From Acidobacteriaceae bacterium (GTDB lineage: Bacteria > Acidobacteriota > Terriglobia > Terriglobales > Acidobacteriaceae): 64,000 nt of DNA. Shown here one piece after another: positions 60,853-64,000 of this stretch; within the stretch, counting starts at the first letter, position 1; the number at the start of each line of letters is the position of its first letter. The stretch covers positions 53,600-117,599 of the forward strand of contig PKXQ01000107.1 in NCBI GenBank assembly GCA_003132405.1, read 5' to 3'. The notes beneath the pieces are model-generated. The model searched no databases and was not told the origin of the DNA. It saw nothing but the letters and a program-made list of their open reading frames with translations. The position numbers and the translations under genes are program-made.

Positions 60853-63336
60853 TTGCCGGGATCGGTGCGGATCACCCTTAAGACGAGTATTTTGTCCGTG
60901 TGCCTGAATGCATTCATTAGCATTGGCATTGCCACGCCTGCGGGTGCGCAAACGACGGCCCCAAACGAATGGACCTGGATAGGGGGAAGCAGCACCATCG
61001 GCAGCAGTGGCGGCCAACCGGGAGTCTACGGGACACTTGGCTCCGCAGCTGCCGCAAATATTCCAGGCAGCCGAGACTCGGCCACCAGCTGGATCGACAA
61101 AGGCGGCCATGTCTGGATCTACGGCGGCGAAGGTCTCGACAGCCAGGCAGACTACGGTCAACTGGACGACCTCTGGGAGTTCGATCCCACCACCCAGGAG
61201 TGGGCGTGGATGGGCGGAGGCAGTTCTTTGCCTTCCGCATGCGCAGCCAGCGCCACGAACAACGGGTACTGCGGTTGGCCCGCCCTCTATGGGGCACTCG
61301 GAGCGTTCGCGCCGGGCATCAGCCCAGGAAGCCGCATAGCCGCCATGGGTTGGACAGACAACGACGGCAACCTGTGGCTCTTCGGTGGCATAGGCTCTGT
61401 CTTTTGGGAGAGCGACGATTTCTCCTTTATCGATCAGTACGATCTCTGGGAATTCAACCCATCTACCAAGCAATGGGCATGGATGAGCGGAAACAGCACC
61501 TCGATCTGTGGCGAAAGCAGCTCGGAGAACTGGTGCGGGGAATCTGGCATCTACGGCACTCAGGGAACTCCAGCCATCGCCAACATCCCACCCAGTCGCA
61601 GCAATGGCACCAGCTGGACTGACGCGAAGGGTAATCTCTGGCTTTTTGGCGGGGTGCAGTCGGTGACAACGAACATTGATGGATCAGTAAGTTCCTGCAA
61701 CGACATGTGGGTGTTTGAATCCGCCTCGAACGAGTGGGCCTGGATGAATGGAGCTTCCTCGGAAGACATCTTTGTCTGCGACAATACCTCGGGAACATAC
61801 GGTGTAAAAGGAAAGCCGGCCGCTACGAACACTCCTTCCGGAAGAACAGGAACTGCCAGTTGGATCGATTCCAACGGCAATCTCTGGGCCTTTGGCGGCT
61901 TGGGCGGGACCACTGGTATATCCCAGGCGGAGCTCAACGACCTTTGGATCTACGAACCAGCCGCTCCCGCCCCCGAACCGTCCTTCGAGCTAGTCGCGAC
62001 CCCTAACCCGATTAACATTGGCGCCACGGGCCCCGGTACACCCACCATCACCACCGGAACTACGACGGTCAATATCCTAGTTGCCGGCGGCTTCGATTCC
62101 CCTGTCACTTTGACGGCCACTCCCGACACCTGTAATGGCGTTACTTGCATTACCGGAAGTTTCAGCCCAGCGACCATCACCGGTGCTGGCTCATCCACAC
62201 TGACCATCTCCGTTACCGGCGCGGCGGTTCTGATTGCGGAGCCCATTCCTCTAACTATCACCGGAACCAGTGGCGGCAATTCGCAATCCATTCAGGTCAT
62301 CGTGGATGTCACGGAAGTGGGCCAGCTCAACGCTCCAACCTTTTCTGTCCCGACGGGAAATTACTCCACGCCCCAGACCGTGAGCATCTCCGATAGTTCC
62401 GGAAACCAGTTCATCTACTACACCACCGACGGCACGACACCTACCGCGGCTTCGGCGGTCTACGTTAATCCGATTAGCGTAGCGTCGACAACAACATTGA
62501 AGGCGTTTGTGATGGACGTTTTTAACGATCAGAGTCCGGTATCTAGCGCGACCTACAGCATCGTCCTCGCCACCGCCACCCCCGTCTTCGTGCCGAGCGG
62601 CGGCACGTATTCCTCTGCGCAGTCGGTGAGCATCAGCGACACTACTCCGGGAGCAACCATTTACTACACTACCGACGGCAGCGCACCGACGACAAATTCG
62701 ACCGTCTACGGGGGGCCAATTACCGTTTCTTCCACCGAAACGCTGGAGGCGATTGCCAGCGCCAGCGGCTATGCCTTGAGTGCCGTTGCCAGCGCCGTTT
62801 ATGCTATCAACCTGCCCACGCCCAGCTTTTCCATTACCGGTACAGTAGTCAGTGTGGCTCCCGGAGCGACTACTGAAAACACATCCACGATCACTTTGAC
62901 GCCGTCGGGCGGATTTACTGGCGCGATTAGTCTGAGTTGCGCAATTACTCCTGCGGCCGCAAGCGATCCGGCGACATGCAACATTCCAGCCTCTGTGACT
63001 ATCAGCGGTTCTACAGCGGAAACAACTACTCTCACTGTCACCACCACGGCGCCCAGTTCCGCTCTCAACCGGACCAGGTTCTTCCGGCCATTGGTGGGCG
63101 GCACAGGTCTCGCGTGCATCTTGCTCGTTGGCATCCCGGCTGGACAGCGGAGATGGCGGTGGATTCTCGGAACGCTCGTACTGCTTTTGTCCCTTGTTGG
63201 ACTCGGTTGCGGCGGGAGCGGTAATGGCGGAGGTGGAGGAAATTCCGGCACTACCCCAGGTCCGTACGTCATTACCGTCACTGGCACTTCCGGCAACATT
63301 ACGCAGGTGGGAACGGTCTCGCTCACAGTGCAGTAG
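60853..63336 (+). CDS. Exported kelch-like and chitobiase-domain protein
   Basis: An 827-residue protein. A TTG at 60853 with AGGAA just upstream starts a signal peptide (ILSVCLNAFISIGIATPAGA). Residues 35-370 hold five kelch-like blades with repeated WTWIGGSS, GSRDSATSWIDKGGHVW, DDLWEFDP and WAWMGG-type blocks, probably a propeller. Residues about 495-650 contain two chitobiase/hexosaminidase C-terminal domains (YSTPQTVSISD, YYTTDGTTPT; YSSAQSVSISD, YYTTDGSAPT). A hydrophobic pair (ACILLVGIPAG and LGTLVLLLSLVGLGCGGSG) with a glycine-rich stretch and a final beta-strand set follow. The layout is typical of large acidobacterial exported proteins of unknown role. It is 115 bases after the GloVer gene. 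Confidence 0.85.
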   Translation: MPGSVRITLKTSILSVCLNAFISIGIATPAGAQTTAPNEWTWIGGSSTIGSSGGQPGVYGTLGSAAAANIPGSRDSATSWIDKGGHVWIYGGEGLDSQADYGQLDDLWEFDPTTQEWAWMGGGSSLPSACAASATNNGYCGWPALYGALGAFAPGISPGSRIAAMGWTDNDGNLWLFGGIGSVFWESDDFSFIDQYDLWEFNPSTKQWAWMSGNSTSICGESSSENWCGESGIYGTQGTPAIANIPPSRSNGTSWTDAKGNLWLFGGVQSVTTNIDGSVSSCNDMWVFESASNEWAWMNGASSEDIFVCDNTSGTYGVKGKPAATNTPSGRTGTASWIDSNGNLWAFGGLGGTTGISQAELNDLWIYEPAAPAPEPSFELVATPNPINIGATGPGTPTITTGTTTVNILVAGGFDSPVTLTATPDTCNGVTCITGSFSPATITGAGSSTLTISVTGAAVLIAEPIPLTITGTSGGNSQSIQVIVDVTEVGQLNAPTFSVPTGNYSTPQTVSISDSSGNQFIYYTTDGTTPTAASAVYVNPISVASTTTLKAFVMDVFNDQSPVSSATYSIVLATATPVFVPSGGTYSSAQSVSISDTTPGATIYYTTDGSAPTTNSTVYGGPITVSSTETLEAIASASGYALSAVASAVYAINLPTPSFSITGTVVSVAPGATTENTSTITLTPSGGFTGAISLSCAITPAAASDPATCNIPASVTISGSTAETTTLTVTTTAPSSALNRTRFFRPLVGGTGLACILLVGIPAGQRRWRWILGTLVLLLSLVGLGCGGSGNGGGGGNSGTTPGPYVITVTGTSGNITQVGTVSLTVQ

Positions 63337-63570
63337 CGTGGTTCGAGACATGGCTTCGACGGTTTGCTGCATCATTCACTCGCCCACCGAGGAGACAACT
63401 AGCACTAAGCTGTGTGGGCCGATCCGAGTGTGTCACCGCATATCCTGAATTCGCTCGCTCAAACATAAGATCAGCCTAAATACATTAGAACGGTTGCTCA
63501 GAGTTGGACAACCGCTCAAAGTGGTACAGGGTCAGAACCTGATGCAGCAAGCGATGGCTGTTGTAATATC

Positions 63571-63723
63571 GCGTGGCTGTTGAAAAACTCACTTTTCATC
63601 CCAATTAGCCAAAATTTGGGGAATAGAAAGTGTCTAGGCGACCCGAGAAAATCGATCCTAAAGCTTCCTGACGCGATTTTATTTTCATCGATTTTGAGAG
63701 AAGGAGTTTTTGAACAGTCACGC
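63571..63723. mobile_element. MITE-like element with 24-bp inverted ends
   Basis: The left end GCGTGGCTGTTGAAAAACTC and the right end, read as its complement, GCGTGACTGTTCAAAAACTC match at about 20 of 24 positions. The 153-bp unit has no coding capacity and is AT-rich inside. TGTTGAAAAAC-type ends are known from IS elements, so this may be a non-autonomous element. The rest of 63337-63775 contains nothing recognised. Confidence 0.65.
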
Positions 63724-63775
63724 CTCTTAACGTCAGTTAAGATAAGCAAACGAAACCACCAGCGCTTTGAGGACA

Positions 63776-64000
63776 ATGGCAGAGACGTTCGAAGCATACC
63801 GAAATCGAGTCCTAAGCTATCTTGGCGATGAGGAGCCCCTCGGTGTCCAACAAGCCACCCCATCGCAGCTTGAACGGCGTCTGCGCGATGTCGCGCCCGA
63901 GGATTTGATCCGGCGCCCTGCACCTGAAAAGTGGTCAATCGCCGAGATCGTAGCGCACTTGGCGGACGCGGAGCTGGCGATGGGGTGGCGATTGCGAAAC
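63776..64000 (+). CDS. DinB-family protein, 3' end outside window
   Basis: The first 75 codons of a DinB-superfamily protein. It begins MAETFEAYRNRVLSYLGDEE and reaches the family signature PAPEKWSIAEIVAHLADAEL, with a histidine (AHL) that serves as one of the three metal-binding histidines. DinB proteins are four-helix metal-dependent enzymes, many of them thiol transferases, and are abundant in soil bacteria. GAGGA lies 4 bases before the ATG at 63776. The substrate and the remaining histidines cannot be judged because the gene runs off the window. Confidence 0.8.
   Translation, partial: MAETFEAYRNRVLSYLGDEEPLGVQQATPSQLERRLRDVAPEDLIRRPAPEKWSIAEIVAHLADAELAMGWRLRN

Noticed and set aside
62251..63375. 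374-residue minus-strand frame over the kelch/chitobiase gene
   Set aside because: Arginine/glycine/serine-rich shadow of a repetitive gene.

Overview
The window reads as a chromosomal segment of an Acidobacteriota bacterium (Terriglobia / Koribacter-like). This is inferred from the gene families seen: seven tandem GloVer-type repeats in an exported protein, a kelch/chitobiase-fold exported protein, a carboxypeptidase-regulatory module with the LPLNGRE signature of Oar-type TonB receptors, DUF4129/DUF4350/MoxR/DUF58 membrane-stress genes, a tiny PEP-CTERM protein, and recurrent intergenic hairpin repeats of the GCGGC-TAAA-GCCGC type. Most genes on the left half lie on the minus strand.

Layout. 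1-6.6 kb: a partial exported protein, the tRNA 2-thiouridine pair mnmA plus a cysteine desulfurase, an exported regulatory-fold protein, a citrate synthase relic, an amidohydrolase and a rhodanese. 6.6-10.6 kb: a minus-strand operon with a small membrane protein, two enoyl-CoA hydratases, a BoxB-like di-iron epoxidase and a TetR regulator with a palindrome just upstream; this looks like an aerobic aromatic acyl-CoA pathway. 10.7-17.7 kb: a DapA-family aldolase with an unusual insert, two small membrane or exported proteins, and carA and carB separated by a GIY-YIG nuclease gene bracketed by inverted repeats. 17.8-27 kb: housekeeping genes (lepB, ssb, pterin dehydratase, pdxT, nrdR), a frameshifted BrnT toxin with its HTH partner, an MFS transporter, a flippase-like protein and a lytic transglycosylase. 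27-36.9 kb: a HAD phosphatase, an exported proteasome-fold (Ntn) hydrolase, a GAF-ANTAR regulator, ino1, a VapBC-type module, a thioesterase and pdxS.

37-39.5 kb is an accessory patch: unknown genes, a tRNA-like relic, two copies of a candidate small RNA with its own promoter and terminator, and a ParD antitoxin whose ParE toxin is cut to 15 codons. 39.8-57.4 kb: a giant alpha-2-macroglobulin with a TonB-receptor-like insert, a YcxB/archaemetzincin-like/YD-repeat protein, a DUF4129-DUF4350-MoxR operon whose last gene is a MoxR-DUF58 chimera, glgX, and divergent RDD and SpoIIM genes whose start codons overlap. 57.5-64 kb: a HEPN (ApeA-like) protein, two exported repeat proteins, a MITE-like element and a partial DinB gene.

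Working links: the cysteine desulfurase supplies sulfur for MnmA and needs the PLP made by PdxS and PdxT, whose genes are 12 kb apart here. CarA and CarB form one enzyme. No intact insertion sequence, CRISPR array, rRNA or complete tRNA was seen. Several apparent gene breaks are single-base changes in homopolymer runs and could be assembly errors; this is stated where relevant.
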